Assembly (NCBI RefSeq): GCF_900456975.1 | Contig: NZ_UGYM01000002.1 | Span: 3,844,001 to 3,908,000 of the forward strand | Origin: Shewanella baltica | GTDB lineage: Bacteria; Pseudomonadota; Gammaproteobacteria; Enterobacterales; Shewanellaceae | Direction: 5' to 3' | DNA: 64,000 nucleotides | Shown here: piece by piece, positions 9,595 to 23,797 of the stretch | Layout of the letters: each line of letters begins with the position of its first letter | Numbering within the stretch: the first letter of the stretch is position 1 | The notes under the pieces: model-generated | The model's database searches: none | Seen by the model: the letters and a program-made list of their open reading frames with translations, nothing else | What the model was told of the DNA's origin: nothing | Position numbers and translations under genes: made by a program

Positions 9595-10621
9595 TTAACT
9601 GGTCAGCGTTGCCCACTGTCTAGTACACAATTCTATCACTCTTATTTTCTTCTCAATGAAGGTATTCCATGCGGCTAGAACACTGCTCGACAATGTCGTC
9701 ATAGCCACTAAAACAACGATTGGCTAACACATTCTGACGCAGCCATTGCTATACCTGCTCTATTGGATTCAACTCCGGTGAATAAGGAGGCAACTTGAGG
9801 AGGGTGAGATTATCAAAGTCATCGGTCAAATCCTGTTGATGCCAGCCTGCTCCGCCCATAATAACCAGCACGTGGCGTCCGAATGGTGTTGCGGTTGAGA
9901 TCAGCTTTAAATGTTCGTACATATATTCGCGATTGGCATGTGGGGCAATAATGGCTTGTGTCGCGCCGGTTGTTGGGCACACAGCGCCATATAAATAAGC
10001 AGATTAAATTGTTGCTGCCTGACAGCCCTTGGACGAGTGCCTTTCTTAGCCCAAATACAGGTGGTTGTATTCTGTTGGCCAAATCGGGCTTAATCTTGAA
10101 ACCAAACGTCAATGCGATCGAGCGCAACATGCCCAGGCGTGTTAAGGATCGTTGCCATCCGGAAGTTTTTTAAAAGCCTCTTGTGCCGCTTCGGATTGTT
10201 TGGGGTGGCGAGAGCGAGTGGTCATCCATGAAAAGCCGAGTTGATGTAGCAAACGATAGATATTCGCTTGCTTGAACGTCACGCCAAATTCAGTCTGGAT
10301 ATAATGGCCGACGTCCTTGGCCATCAACCTGCCACCCTATTCTGGTAAGCTTTGGTGCTGTACGAACATTTTGAGCTTAGCTTGTTGTGCGGTGGACAAT
10401 ATCGAAGGACGGCCCGGATTAGGCGTATCGTCTAGACCACTTAAACCTTGAGCTAAATAGGTGGATATCCATCGATTCACACTGGTTCTACTGACCCTGA
10501 GCATGCTTGTGATAGCGGTACGAGAATGACCTTCGCTGAAATTAAGTAAGGCAAGATAGCGCATACGTTTGCGTGCGCTTTTCTCTGATTTCACTAAGGC
10601 TGCAATGTTGGGATTATTCAT
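9595..10621 (-). pseudogene. IS630-family transposase, decayed
   Basis: A DDE transposase reading frame of about 342 codons, the family's length, broken several times. The N-terminal helix-turn-helix (10337-10621, starting MNNPNIAALVKSEKSARKRM) is intact and ends early. A second piece (10142-10327) holds QTEFGVTFKQANIYRLLHQL. A third and fourth lie in other frames, ending at LKLPPYSPELNPIEQV, the last conserved acidic block, where a TAG replaces the expected tryptophan codon. A further frameshift precedes the natural stop at 9595. The copy cannot make an active enzyme. Flanking AT-rich sequences near 9583-9600 and 10640-10680 may be remnants of its ends. Confidence 0.85.
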
Positions 10622-10721
10622 ATTTCGTATGATTAAAAAGTGACAACTAATTAGATCACATAATTAATATATATGATATAAATTGAGGACAAACTAGGCT
10701 GAAATTGACAAATTGCAGACG

Positions 10722-10750
10722 CAAAAAAGCCAGCTTATTCAGCTGGCTTC
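10722..10750 (-). terminator. Terminator of the rRNA operon
   Basis: AAGCCAGCT (10727-10735) and AGCTGGCTT (10741-10749) form a stem which on the minus strand is followed by a T6 run. It lies about 30 bases beyond the 5S gene. Confidence 0.9.
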
Positions 10751-10777
10751 GTTACATCTCAATGAGATAATTAGGCG

Positions 10778-10894
10778 CTTGGCGATGACCTACTCTCACA
10801 TGGGGAGACCCCACACTACCATCGGCGCGTTTGCGTTTCACTTCTGAGTTCGGGATGGGATCAGGTGGTTCCACAAGGCTATTGTCACCAAGCA
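10778..10894 (-). rRNA. rrf: 5S ribosomal RNA
   Basis: The minus strand begins TGCTTGGTGACAATAGCC and contains the conserved CCGAACTCAGAAGTGAAACG and GATGGTAGTGTGGGGTCTCC, ending in the complement of the first bases. Length about 117 nt, normal. Last gene of the operon. Confidence 0.95.
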
Positions 10895-11031
10895 AATTCT
10901 GTTTATTACCGTGTCCATCTCTGGACCACGTTAATAATAATTCGGAAAGCTGATTTGCTTTGTTTGAGTTCGCACTTCATCAAGTGTCGATATTCTGTCT
11001 AAGGCTTTCAGTAAAACCCATCTGGGTTGTA

Positions 11032-13935
<2,904 letters not shown>

Positions 13936-14352
13936 ATACAACCCAAATGAGTTTCACTCACCTGAGTCGCATTGCGACCAGCTTGGTTTTACTTGTCTCA
14001 CTTCTGACCAAAGAAGTGGACGCGCCTTAGACGTAAACTATTCAACTAAGAATAATTTACTTTTTGAATATTCAAGACACTTAATAAAGTGTTTGAGAAC
14101 TCATGATGCAAACGTTTCCACGTTTACATCGGTTTGTAAGTAACATGACGACAGACATCATCACGTTACATACTATCAGCTTTCCAAATTGTTAAAGAAC
14201 AATGCGTACCGGCTAGCGGCGCATTCAGCTCTGACTTCTCCTAAGAGAAGATAAACAAGCAATCTGTGTGAACACTCAAAAGGTACACGGATGTACCGAA
14301 TGTCGAAAATGCAGGAGCATTTTTCGACCAAGAATTAAGTTAGTCGTATAGG
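13936..14352 (-). other. 16S-23S internal spacer without tRNA genes
   Basis: A 417-bp spacer. I searched both strands for the T-arm pattern (TTCGA/TTCAA with flanking stem) and a terminal CCA and found none, so neither tRNA-Ile/Ala nor tRNA-Glu is present. It does hold a boxA-like site and the processing-stem flanks. Confidence 0.75.
14187..14205 (-). promoter_or_regulatory. boxA antitermination site in the rRNA spacer
   Basis: The minus strand reads TTGTTCTTTAACAATTT, matching the rrn boxA (TGCTCTTTAACA) that loads the Nus antitermination complex ahead of the 23S gene. Confidence 0.7.
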
Positions 14353-15897
<1,545 letters not shown>

Positions 15898-16196
15898 AAG
15901 TTTTTTGCTTCCGTCTTACGACTTCAGCGGCTCAATGAATTCTGATTTTTTGTTTCTCGCACTCCTTATAAAAGAAGGGCTGAAACAAACTGTACATATT
16001 GCTATGAACACTCATTGTTACATTGATTTAAATTTTTGACTGCCAACCCGAAGGTTAAGCAGTTTCGATTAACTCAACACCTGTGAGTGTCCACACAGAT
16101 TTCTTGTTTTATCTTGTTAAAGAGCAACTCAATATTCGTAAGAGAACTTGAGTACCACACTGAGCGCCGAACGCTTCCAGCTGGCTAGGGCTGCGT
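15898..16196 (-). other. rRNA operon leader
   Basis: Transcribed leader between P2 and the 16S gene, containing boxA and the 16S processing-stem flank. No protein-coding frame. Confidence 0.7.
16112..16127 (-). promoter_or_regulatory. Leader boxA antitermination site
   Basis: The minus strand reads TTGCTCTTTAACAAG, an almost exact rrn boxA, placed between P2 and the 16S gene as in other gammaproteobacterial rrn operons. Confidence 0.8.
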
Positions 16197-16224
16197 ATTC
16201 TACGCATTTCCCGTTTCGCGTCAA
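16197..16224 (-). promoter_or_regulatory. rRNA operon promoter P2
   Basis: On the minus strand the -35 box TTGACG (16219-16224) and the -10 box TAGAAT (16197-16202) are separated by 16 bp and followed by a GC-containing discriminator. Confidence 0.8.
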
Positions 16225-16345
16225 GGAGTTTTTTTCAACTTCTTGCTGCGATTGAATTAAGTGCCATTCTCAACAGAGAGTAAGCCATTCAATTCAAGCT
16301 AACTCGTCAGCTTGCTTTCGCTGTCTGCCGTGTCAGTGGATGCGC

Positions 16346-16373
16346 ATTATAGGGAGATTGAGAAAGTGTGCAA
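16346..16373 (-). promoter_or_regulatory. rRNA operon promoter P1
   Basis: On the minus strand the -35 box TTGCAC (16368-16373) and a perfect -10 box TATAAT (16346-16351) are separated by 16 bp. The discriminator GCGC just after the -10 box is typical of stringently controlled rrn promoters. Confidence 0.85.
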
Positions 16374-16380
16374 CCCCTAT

Positions 16381-16782
16381 TTTAAGGAAATTTGCAGTTA
16401 ATTCATATTCTTCAAGCTAGCCACAAGATACTCACCACTTACCCCCAAACTTATCCACACCCGGCTCAATTTTGAGTCAGTTTCAGCTTAATATGAGGTT
16501 GGATTAGCCTGTATTACTAAGGATAAGGCATGGGGTTTTCGTTGATTATCGAGGTCAAAGCTAGGTTCTTGGTGCTGCCTGTTCAGTTTTAATAGGCAAA
16601 CGGCTGATTAAAGAGACTCTTTGCCGAATTAATTAGAGATACTGGTCTTACACAAAGCTGATACTGGTAACTTGTATATTATCAACTTAGCTCTTGGCTC
16701 TAAGTTGGTTCATTAAAACCGTCATATATTAAGAGTGGTAACCTTCTTTCATATAGTAGCTAGTAGCGCCAAATAACAATGC
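16381..16782. other. Intergenic region upstream of rrn P1
   Basis: No coding frame and no repeat seen. The first part, upstream of the P1 -35 box, is AT-rich and could hold an UP element and Fis sites; I cannot place them individually. Confidence 0.4.
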
Positions 16783-16814
16783 TAAAAAAATACCCGCCAG
16801 TAGCGGGTATTTTC
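16783..16814 (-). terminator. Terminator of the acyl-CoA carboxylase gene
   Basis: ATACCCGC and GCGGGTAT form a stem followed on the minus strand by a T7 run, 30 bases beyond the stop codon. Confidence 0.9.
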
Positions 16815-16843
16815 TCATTCAGCTATTGCGTTAAACGCTGAGC

Positions 16844-19800
16844 TTATTCTTCAACTGGCGAGACCACGAAGAGTAAGTCACCTTGAGACACTTGCTGACC
16901 ATTGCTGTTCAGGATGCGCTCGATGCGATACTTCTTATCCTCAGGGTACAGAATTGCACTCTGACGGTTAAAGCCGGCTAAGGTCACTTGCGAGAACATC
17001 TTCATCGCTTCTGTGAGTGCTAGCGTTTGATCGACTGTGACTATGTCACCTTCTTTCACGAAATCCGCTTCACCTGGCGCAGAAGAGGTATAGAAGATAC
17101 CTGCGCCTTGGGCTAACACTTTCAGTTCGTTACTTTCACCAACACGCAGTGACTCAGTGTCCACTTCCACAGTTTCAGCAGCGGCTTCCATTTCAGCGAT
17201 CAACGCAGGAATATCCAGCTCAGCCATTAAACGTGGCAGATAGTTAGTATCGTAAACACCTTCGTTGAAGGTACCGTCTTTGAGGATCAGCTTGAGTAAC
17301 GGAATGTTAGTCGCGATGCCTTTCAGCACTACGCTGTCTAAGTATTCGTACAGTTTGGCAATCACATCTTCACGGTTTTCACCGCGCATGATGATTTGCG
17401 CAATCAAGCTATCGTAGTATGGCGATACTTCTTTACCTGGCGCAGCAATCGAAATGATTTCCACATCTGGATGTTCTGGGAACACACATTCAGTGATCTT
17501 GCCTGGATTTGGGATCAACTGCAGTATGCCATGGCTATCGAGCGCCGCTTTCTCAGCCGTCACACGTACTTCCATCGCATAACCAATTTCTTTCGGCTCT
17601 AACGCTTCAATTGAACGGCCAGCGGCAATATCAAACTGCGCGCTAACGATATCAATACCTGAAGTGGCTTCCGTTACTGGATGCTCAACCTGCAGACGCG
17701 TGTTCATTTCCATGAAGTAGACTTCGTTCGCATCTAAGTTATAGATGAACTCAACGGTACCAGCGCCCATGTAATCGGTCGCGTCACCTAAAGCACGGGT
17801 ATAAGCCAGTACTTGTTTCTTCAGCTCATCTGGCAACATAGTTGAACCAGACTCTTCGACTACTTTTTGGTTGTTACGTTGAACCGAACAGTCACGCAAA
17901 CCTAATACTTTGGCGTTGCCGAACTTGTCACGCAGTAACTGCACTTCGATGTGACGCAGCGATGTCACATATTTCTCTAGGTACAAGTCACCATTACCAA
18001 AGGCTGCAGCCGCTTCAGTCGCAGTTTTTTGGAATAGACCAATCATGTCTTCAGGGCGTTTCACTACCTGAATACCTTTACCGCCACCACCTTGTACCGC
18101 TTTAAGCAGTACTGGATAGCCGATTTCGCTCGCCACGTTTATGGCTTGCTCAGCATTGGTCAGAATGCCATGAGAACCAGGCACTACAGGTACATTTTGC
18201 GCTTGTGATGTCTTAATGGCATTCGACTTGTTACCCATAGTCGTCATTGAATGCACGCTAGGGCCAACAAAGTTAACACCGTTATTCACACATAAGGCAG
18301 CAAACTGCGGGCTTTCAGATAAGAAACCGATACCTGGGTGCAATGCATCCACTTGCTCATACTCGGCTACTTTCAGCACTGAGTAAGCGTTCAAGTAACT
18401 TTCGTCCGAGGTATTACCCCCTAAACAAACTAACTTGTCGGTGTCTTTCAACATGTCGGCTGGTACTGAAGTCATATCAGGATCAGACGCCACTAATACC
18501 ACATTGATATTATTGTCGTGAGCCTTACGGATCAGTTTCACCGCAGTACAGCCACGGGCATGTACCAATACTTTGTTAATTGGCTTCATTAACTTACGTG
18601 GATCGTTCTGTACGATCACATCTTCTTCAACAGCAGCTTCAACCACTAAGGTCGATAGTGCATTGATGATCACGTCGTTAATTTTTGCCGAAGGCATTGG
18701 CATCAGAGGATCGATACCCGCTAACTGAGTGTCTAAATTGTCGCTGAATGGGTTATGGACTAAGCCCGCCATTGCGCCAGGTACTTTTGACAAGTAGTTA
18801 GACAGCGTTGCCGTTGATGGTAAGTAAGCTGGCACCACCATTTGACCCGCGAACGGCATGTTAGTACCAGACAGGTAGTAAGTTTGCACTAATGGGTGAG
18901 TCACAAAACTCGCCTGCGCACCACCGGTACAGTCACCAAAACCAAACATCAATACTGGCAATTCGTTATCACGAACAAAGCGCGTGATACGGTCGTTCAC
19001 CACAGCCATAGAGAATAGCGCCGCGGCACCTTCTTTAGTCTGCATACCGCCAGAACTGATAAAGCACACGACAGGTAATTTACGCTTAGCACACTCGATC
19101 AACAGCGCTGAGAATTTCTCGGCACTGGCCATATCGAATGCACCGGCTTGGAATGCCGTGTTAGACACAGCCACACCCACACGCACTTTTTGACCTTTCT
19201 CTTTGAAGTCAGCAATACCTGTGATCAAACCACATGGGCGAATGCCTTTATCTAACGCGTCTTCAATCGATAAACGGAAGCCAGGGAAGTTGAGCAAGTT
19301 AGCCGACATTTTGTCGCCATTGATCTCTTCGAAATGGGTAAAGAACTGCTTAACCACATTTTCCCAAGTCATGTTGCCTTTACGTTTTTCGTCACGCAGC
19401 ACTTTTTGGATCAATAGATCCTGATAACCCATGGTCAAGCGGTTCCAGAAGTCCTTACGACGACCGATACGCACAGGGTTGATCGCGCCAGTGTACTTAC
19501 TGGTATCGCTTTCGCTATCGAAATACTCAGGCAGTAAACGTTCGAAGAAGTAAGTCAGTACCACGAATAGACTGTCGTTAAGCTGCGGGAAACCCACACT
19601 CTTCCACTGTTCTACGCGGACTAATAAATCTGCACGGTTCGATTGACCCATGAAGTATTTAAGCCACTTGTAGAACTTAGCTTTGTCGTTCGAGGTATCT
19701 TGTGTCGACATTGCATGGTCAATTGACTTGTGCAGCAGGTTGTTCACTGAATTACGTGACAAACTCTTCGACATCATGGCTTCTTTCGCGATTGACGCTA

Positions 19801-21397
19801 AGCTGCCGACAACGTTGTCGTACAAGGCATTGAAGATCAGAATGTTATGGCATTGCCAAATAAAGTCTTCACGCAGCTCTTCATTCACAACCACATCGAG
19901 TACGGTCAGCTGATTCAGCTCAGGCCATTTAGCTTGAGTCACAGACTTTGGCAAACTTTCTAAGTGCTGAATAAGCCCTTTAAAGTTGTTAGCCGCATTG
20001 CTCTTCCAGCGGTGATACAAAGACCAGCTGATGTTAAATAACAGCGCCTTACGTGCTTTCTTATAGTTCTCTTTTGGTTCACCCAAAATCAAACGTGTCA
20101 GCATGTTACGCTCGGTTGACACTTCATCACGCTTAGCGACAAAGGTGGTCCACAATTTGTTCAATTCTTCGTCATAAACCAGTTTATCTGGGTTAGATAA
20201 CCAAGCTTGGAACACACGGTCTTGTTCTTGTTGGATACGCGCCAACAGATCACCTTCTGGCACGCTAGCACGTGACAGACGACCATATTGTTCTTGAGAA
20301 ATCGAATGGATACGGCTACGCAGCGTTAAATAACGCAGATAACGATAGGCGCTACCGAACAGGTTGTGGTGACTGGTCGGGCTCGTTGCCACAGCCAATT
20401 CTGCGTTCAGTTCCAAAGCCATCAAGTTTTTAGATGGATTAAGGAAACGGGTTAAGCTGCGATCATAATGTTCACGTAAATCTTTAGATTCACGCACAAA
20501 ATTCATCGCTGCACGCTCAACCGCTTCTACGCTGCTAATAATAGCGCGGCGCAGATTATGCTGACGCTCATCACGGTCGCCCGGTGAAAAGTCGATAATA
20601 CCGTCGATACAACCTGAGGTATAAAGCTCTTCTGGTGATACCCCCACAGATTTCGCACATTCTTGCCAAGATAAGTTGTACTTACGGGCAATACTTTGCA
20701 GACCTTGTGGCTGGATCGTGTTGAAAATACCGTCACGCAACGACAACAGAATGTTCGCCGCCGCTAATGGAATCGCACCGCCAGAATAACCGGCACCGAT
20801 CACAATACCGACTGTCGGTACGTCAACGTTGGCGCTTTCTGCGATAGCTTTAGAAATTGAATGCGCTTGGTTTTGGCTGTTAGCGATTTCGCCAGCATCC
20901 GCCCCAGGAGTATCAATTAAATAGATAATTGGCATAGACAATTCGGCAAAGTGACGAATTGCTTTACAGGCGGCGTAATGATGCTCAGGCATCCAAGCAC
21001 CGTTTGCGGTAGTGCGTTCTTGGGCGATAAAGCCAATACGACGAGTGCGTGAACCGAAGTTCAGCTCGACCTCAGCACTGTAAAAAGAGCCCAAGTGAGT
21101 TTCAGTAATCAAGCGACCTTTAAGATCGGCAATGATACGTTTTGCACCAGGACGACCTTTATCTTGGGTCGGCTGGATCACTTTAGTAACGTAACCGTCG
21201 ACATCTAACGATGCCAAGTCTTTCAAGTTTGCCTGAATGGCATCCTCATTTAAAAGACCTTTAATTTCTTCCGATAAACTCTGTTTGCTGTGCTTAGGAA
21301 ACAGAGAAAAATCCTTTGCCAAATGCTCGGCTTGTAAAAAAAGCGGATCGGGCGTTTGGGCTTGAGTCATGTGTGTGGGCTGATTATTGCTGGTCAT
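16844..21397 (-). CDS. Single-chain biotin-dependent acyl-CoA carboxylase
   Basis: A 1,517-residue enzyme that fuses all activities needed to carboxylate an acyl-CoA. Residues ~80-330 form one carboxyltransferase half (DTPGADAGEIANSQNQAHS, IGAGYSGGAIPLAAAN), and after a ~350-residue spacer the second half lies at ~690-930 (ECAKRKLPVVCFISSGGMQT, FGDCTGGAQASFV). The biotin carboxylase domain follows at ~960-1400 (KAVQGGGGKGI, MEMNTRLQVEH), and the C-terminal biotinyl domain has EAMKMF with the target lysine at about 1466. Start: ATG at 21397 behind GAGG; a TTG one codon upstream is less likely. Standard bacterial ACC is made of separate AccA, B, C and D subunits, so this is a second, multidomain carboxylase; the acyl-CoA substrate is unknown. 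Divergent from a LysR gene. Confidence 0.88.
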   Translation of the reverse strand: MTSNNQPTHMTQAQTPDPLFLQAEHLAKDFSLFPKHSKQSLSEEIKGLLNEDAIQANLKDLASLDVDGYVTKVIQPTQDKGRPGAKRIIADLKGRLITETHLGSFYSAEVELNFGSRTRRIGFIAQERTTANGAWMPEHHYAACKAIRHFAELSMPIIYLIDTPGADAGEIANSQNQAHSISKAIAESANVDVPTVGIVIGAGYSGGAIPLAAANILLSLRDGIFNTIQPQGLQSIARKYNLSWQECAKSVGVSPEELYTSGCIDGIIDFSPGDRDERQHNLRRAIISSVEAVERAAMNFVRESKDLREHYDRSLTRFLNPSKNLMALELNAELAVATSPTSHHNLFGSAYRYLRYLTLRSRIHSISQEQYGRLSRASVPEGDLLARIQQEQDRVFQAWLSNPDKLVYDEELNKLWTTFVAKRDEVSTERNMLTRLILGEPKENYKKARKALLFNISWSLYHRWKSNAANNFKGLIQHLESLPKSVTQAKWPELNQLTVLDVVVNEELREDFIWQCHNILIFNALYDNVVGSLASIAKEAMMSKSLSRNSVNNLLHKSIDHAMSTQDTSNDKAKFYKWLKYFMGQSNRADLLVRVEQWKSVGFPQLNDSLFVVLTYFFERLLPEYFDSESDTSKYTGAINPVRIGRRKDFWNRLTMGYQDLLIQKVLRDEKRKGNMTWENVVKQFFTHFEEINGDKMSANLLNFPGFRLSIEDALDKGIRPCGLITGIADFKEKGQKVRVGVAVSNTAFQAGAFDMASAEKFSALLIECAKRKLPVVCFISSGGMQTKEGAAALFSMAVVNDRITRFVRDNELPVLMFGFGDCTGGAQASFVTHPLVQTYYLSGTNMPFAGQMVVPAYLPSTATLSNYLSKVPGAMAGLVHNPFSDNLDTQLAGIDPLMPMPSAKINDVIINALSTLVVEAAVEEDVIVQNDPRKLMKPINKVLVHARGCTAVKLIRKAHDNNINVVLVASDPDMTSVPADMLKDTDKLVCLGGNTSDESYLNAYSVLKVAEYEQVDALHPGIGFLSESPQFAALCVNNGVNFVGPSVHSMTTMGNKSNAIKTSQAQNVPVVPGSHGILTNAEQAINVASEIGYPVLLKAVQGGGGKGIQVVKRPEDMIGLFQKTATEAAAAFGNGDLYLEKYVTSLRHIEVQLLRDKFGNAKVLGLRDCSVQRNNQKVVEESGSTMLPDELKKQVLAYTRALGDATDYMGAGTVEFIYNLDANEVYFMEMNTRLQVEHPVTEATSGIDIVSAQFDIAAGRSIEALEPKEIGYAMEVRVTAEKAALDSHGILQLIPNPGKITECVFPEHPDVEIISIAAPGKEVSPYYDSLIAQIIMRGENREDVIAKLYEYLDSVVLKGIATNIPLLKLILKDGTFNEGVYDTNYLPRLMAELDIPALIAEMEAAAETVEVDTESLRVGESNELKVLAQGAGIFYTSSAPGEADFVKEGDIVTVDQTLALTEAMKMFSQVTLAGFNRQSAILYPEDKKYRIERILNSNGQQVSQGDLLFVVSPVEE

Positions 21398-21518
21398 CAA
21401 AAGATCCTCTGCTTAGCCTCTGAAAATTTTTAGCCAATAAATATAACTTTGTTATCCCGTCAAATGCCATTAAACTGCATAAGACGCTATGTTCCAAATA
21501 TGAGACAGTGGGAAAAAC

Positions 21519-22430
21519 ATGCCAGATTTAAACGGTATGATGCTATTTGCAGCCGTAGTTAGAGCTAAGGGATTCTCCCAAGCTGCACGTGAAACCGGCC
21601 ACCCAAAATCCACCATAAGTCGCAAAATCGCGCAGCTTGAAGAACAACTTGGCGTGCGATTATTACAGCGCGACACCCGTAACTTGAGTCTGACCCAAGT
21701 CGGGGCACTCTTTTACCAACACTGTGATTCCATTCGCAATGAGGTGGAAGCGGCCAAGGCTGTTATCGAGAATACTCACGATGATGTGTCAGGATCATTA
21801 CGGATTGCGATCCCGGTGTCATTTAGCCAAGAACTAATCGCTAACCTCTGTAGCGGATTTATGCGTTTATATCCCAATGTTGAATTGGATGTCCAGTTTA
21901 CCGACAACGATATTGGTTTGGTCGGCGAAGGATATGATATAGCCATCAAATATGGCCCACTTCAATCATCGGACTTAGTCGCACGATTACTGTTTGAACG
22001 CCAACCGATTTTAGTCGCGAGCCCAGGTTACTTAAAACTCAAAGGCACGCCCGCAACGCCAAAAGAACTCAGCCTGCACAGTGGCATTTTATTGGGGACT
22101 TCCCGCTCGGCGCCGATTTGGCCACTGGGTAAAGGTTCGCGTAAAACCATGGCAAACTTCCAGCGTAAAGTGCGGGTCAACAGCCCTATCATGGTAAAAC
22201 AGTTAGCCATGGATGATTTTGGCATCGCCATGTTATCCAATTCGGCCTGTAAGACCGAACTCGCCAATGGACAGCTAGTACCGATTTTACAGGAATGGCC
22301 GATTGAACCCTTTAAGGTTTACGGGGTTTATTCGAGTCGACGTCAACTGGCCACCAACATCAGCGTCTTCTTAGACTTCTTCGTAAAGCGCTTCAGCAGC
22401 CAAGAAAGCCTGCAATCCCTCATGGGTTAG
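21519..22430 (+). CDS. LysR-family regulator between the carboxylase and blaOXA
   Basis: A 303-residue protein with an N-terminal winged helix (FSQAARETGHPKSTISRKIA at about residues 20-40) and an effector-binding domain of the LTTR type from about residue 90. It is divergent from the carboxylase gene across a ~120-bp region, the classical position for control of that neighbour, and convergent with blaOXA. A lysR gene at this position is a recognised marker of the chromosomal OXA-48-like locus in Shewanella and accompanies blaOXA-48 on some mobile elements. There is no evidence here that it controls the beta-lactamase. Confidence 0.9.
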   Translation: MPDLNGMMLFAAVVRAKGFSQAARETGHPKSTISRKIAQLEEQLGVRLLQRDTRNLSLTQVGALFYQHCDSIRNEVEAAKAVIENTHDDVSGSLRIAIPVSFSQELIANLCSGFMRLYPNVELDVQFTDNDIGLVGEGYDIAIKYGPLQSSDLVARLLFERQPILVASPGYLKLKGTPATPKELSLHSGILLGTSRSAPIWPLGKGSRKTMANFQRKVRVNSPIMVKQLAMDDFGIAMLSNSACKTELANGQLVPILQEWPIEPFKVYGVYSSRRQLATNISVFLDFFVKRFSSQESLQSLMG

Positions 22431-22474
22431 AGTTTCCCGTCGCATCAAGGAAACCTGTTTCAAAAAAAACTAAT

Positions 22475-22505
22475 AAAAAAGCCTAGATCTGAGTCTAGGC
22501 TTTTA
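22475..22505. terminator. Bidirectional terminator between lysR and blaOXA
   Basis: GCCTAGA and TCTAGGC form a stem, with an A6 run on the left and T4 on the right. It sits between convergent genes. Confidence 0.85.
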
Positions 22506-22594
22506 GTATCACGATTCATGTCAGCCAAGTAGGCAGCTTCATACGCAATTCTCGCAAGGTTTAGATACGCGATGCTTACGCAACCTAGCATGAC

Positions 22595-23467
22595 CTAAGG
22601 AATAACGTGTTCCAGTTTTAAGACTTCCTTCGTGATAGCTTGGCGCAATGGCAAACCTGCGGCGTCGGGAATATCCATGTTCATTGCAAAAAACCACGCA
22701 TTATCATCGAGTTCAACCCAACCCACCCACCAGCCAATACTTGGCTCAGCTCTGACCGCATAGCCGGTTTTTGCGCGGATAATATAGTCAGAATTCGCCT
22801 CGGTGAGCATGGCCAGCTTAACGATTCGTTGACTGCGCTCTGAAGCGTGTATTTTGTTGTGATAAAGTCGGCGCAGGAAATCGATTTGCTCAGTGGCAGA
22901 AATCCGAATACCGCCATCGAGCCAAAAGCTATCTAAGTTACCCGAGATATCCTCATTGCCATAATCGAAGGAGGCGATCATCTTCGACATTCGCGCCTCA
23001 CCAATTTGGCGGGCAAACTCTTGATAGACTGGCACCACCGAATACTTCATCCCGGTAATCAAGTTGTGGTCACGATTCCAAGTGGCAATATCACGGCTTT
23101 TACCATCCCACTTAAACACTTGATGTTCATCCTTCACCACACCGAGATCTAGCGCAATCAAACTGTTAGGGATTTTAAAGGTCGATGCAGGTAAAAAACC
23201 TTGATTGGCACGTTTAAGATTGTTGGTATATCCCTGTTGCTTGTTTTCGTTCCATAGTGCTACCACGCCCGAGGCTTGTTGGGACTTAGTTTTTTGCAGT
23301 TTAGCTTGTTGCGGTTCAGCTTGATGCTGAGTAAAAATGGCATCCCAACTGCGGGTTTCTTGCCACTCCTTCTTCACCGCTGTTGAGGCAAAAGTCGGGG
23401 CGGCAATGATTGACGACGCTAACAGTGAGGACATCACCAACACAGTCGATATGGCGAACGAACGCAT
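22595..23467 (-). CDS. blaOXA: OXA-48-like class D beta-lactamase with N-terminal insertion
   Basis: A periplasmic serine beta-lactamase of 290 residues. Start ATG at 23467 follows AAGGAG; a longer frame upstream is not needed. After a signal peptide ending around residues 23-28, the motifs are STFK at 95-98 (Ser95 nucleophile, Lys98 carboxylated), SVV at 143-145, YGN at 169-171 and KTG at 233-235. The catalytic half is nearly identical to OXA-48, for example NLKRANQ, DLGVVKDEHQVFKWDG and YGNEDISGN. It differs by a ~16-residue Gln/Lys-rich insertion at about 50-65 (AEPQQAKLQKTKSQQA) and in the beta5-beta6 loop (YAVRAEPSIGWW against YSTRIEPKIGWW). The arginine equivalent to OXA-48 Arg214 (Arg239) is kept. 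OXA-48 itself has 265 residues. Carbapenemase activity is likely but untested. Confidence 0.95.
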   Translation of the reverse strand: MRSFAISTVLVMSSLLASSIIAAPTFASTAVKKEWQETRSWDAIFTQHQAEPQQAKLQKTKSQQASGVVALWNENKQQGYTNNLKRANQGFLPASTFKIPNSLIALDLGVVKDEHQVFKWDGKSRDIATWNRDHNLITGMKYSVVPVYQEFARQIGEARMSKMIASFDYGNEDISGNLDSFWLDGGIRISATEQIDFLRRLYHNKIHASERSQRIVKLAMLTEANSDYIIRAKTGYAVRAEPSIGWWVGWVELDDNAWFFAMNMDIPDAAGLPLRQAITKEVLKLEHVIP

Positions 23468-23797
23468 AAAGTCTCCTTGTAGAAACAAAAAATCCAAAGA
23501 ACTAAAAAGTGATTAAGGCTATCACTTAGCGTTTTTGCATGCCCTAGCAAACTGCTGACAAATTGTGGCAAAAAAGAGGCAAGTAAGTTCTGCCATAGAA
23601 GGACTGATGTCAGCTCAGCGCCTTTGAAAGAGAAGATGATGAGATAGAAGATATTGGCATAAGATGACGAAGATCACTGAGCATAACTTTATTACCCTCA
23701 GCTTGTAGTGCATACTTTTTGGCATAAGAGCCTTCCAGTGGACGAGATGAACATCATTTCCAATCAATAAGGTCTAATCACTACAGGGAAATCAAAA
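23468..23797. other. Divergent intergenic region blaOXA / C15-like gene
   Basis: 330 bp with no coding frame. It must hold the promoters of both divergent genes. AT-rich -10-like sequences occur near both starts, but I could not pick a convincing -35/-10 pair, in keeping with the weak chromosomal expression usual for such genes. Confidence 0.45.

Noticed and set aside
9314..9616. 100-codon minus-strand frame across the right end of the IS110-type element and the IS630 end
   Set aside because: It crosses the element border, lacks a ribosome-binding site and matches nothing; it is a shadow over non-coding RNA and remnant DNA.
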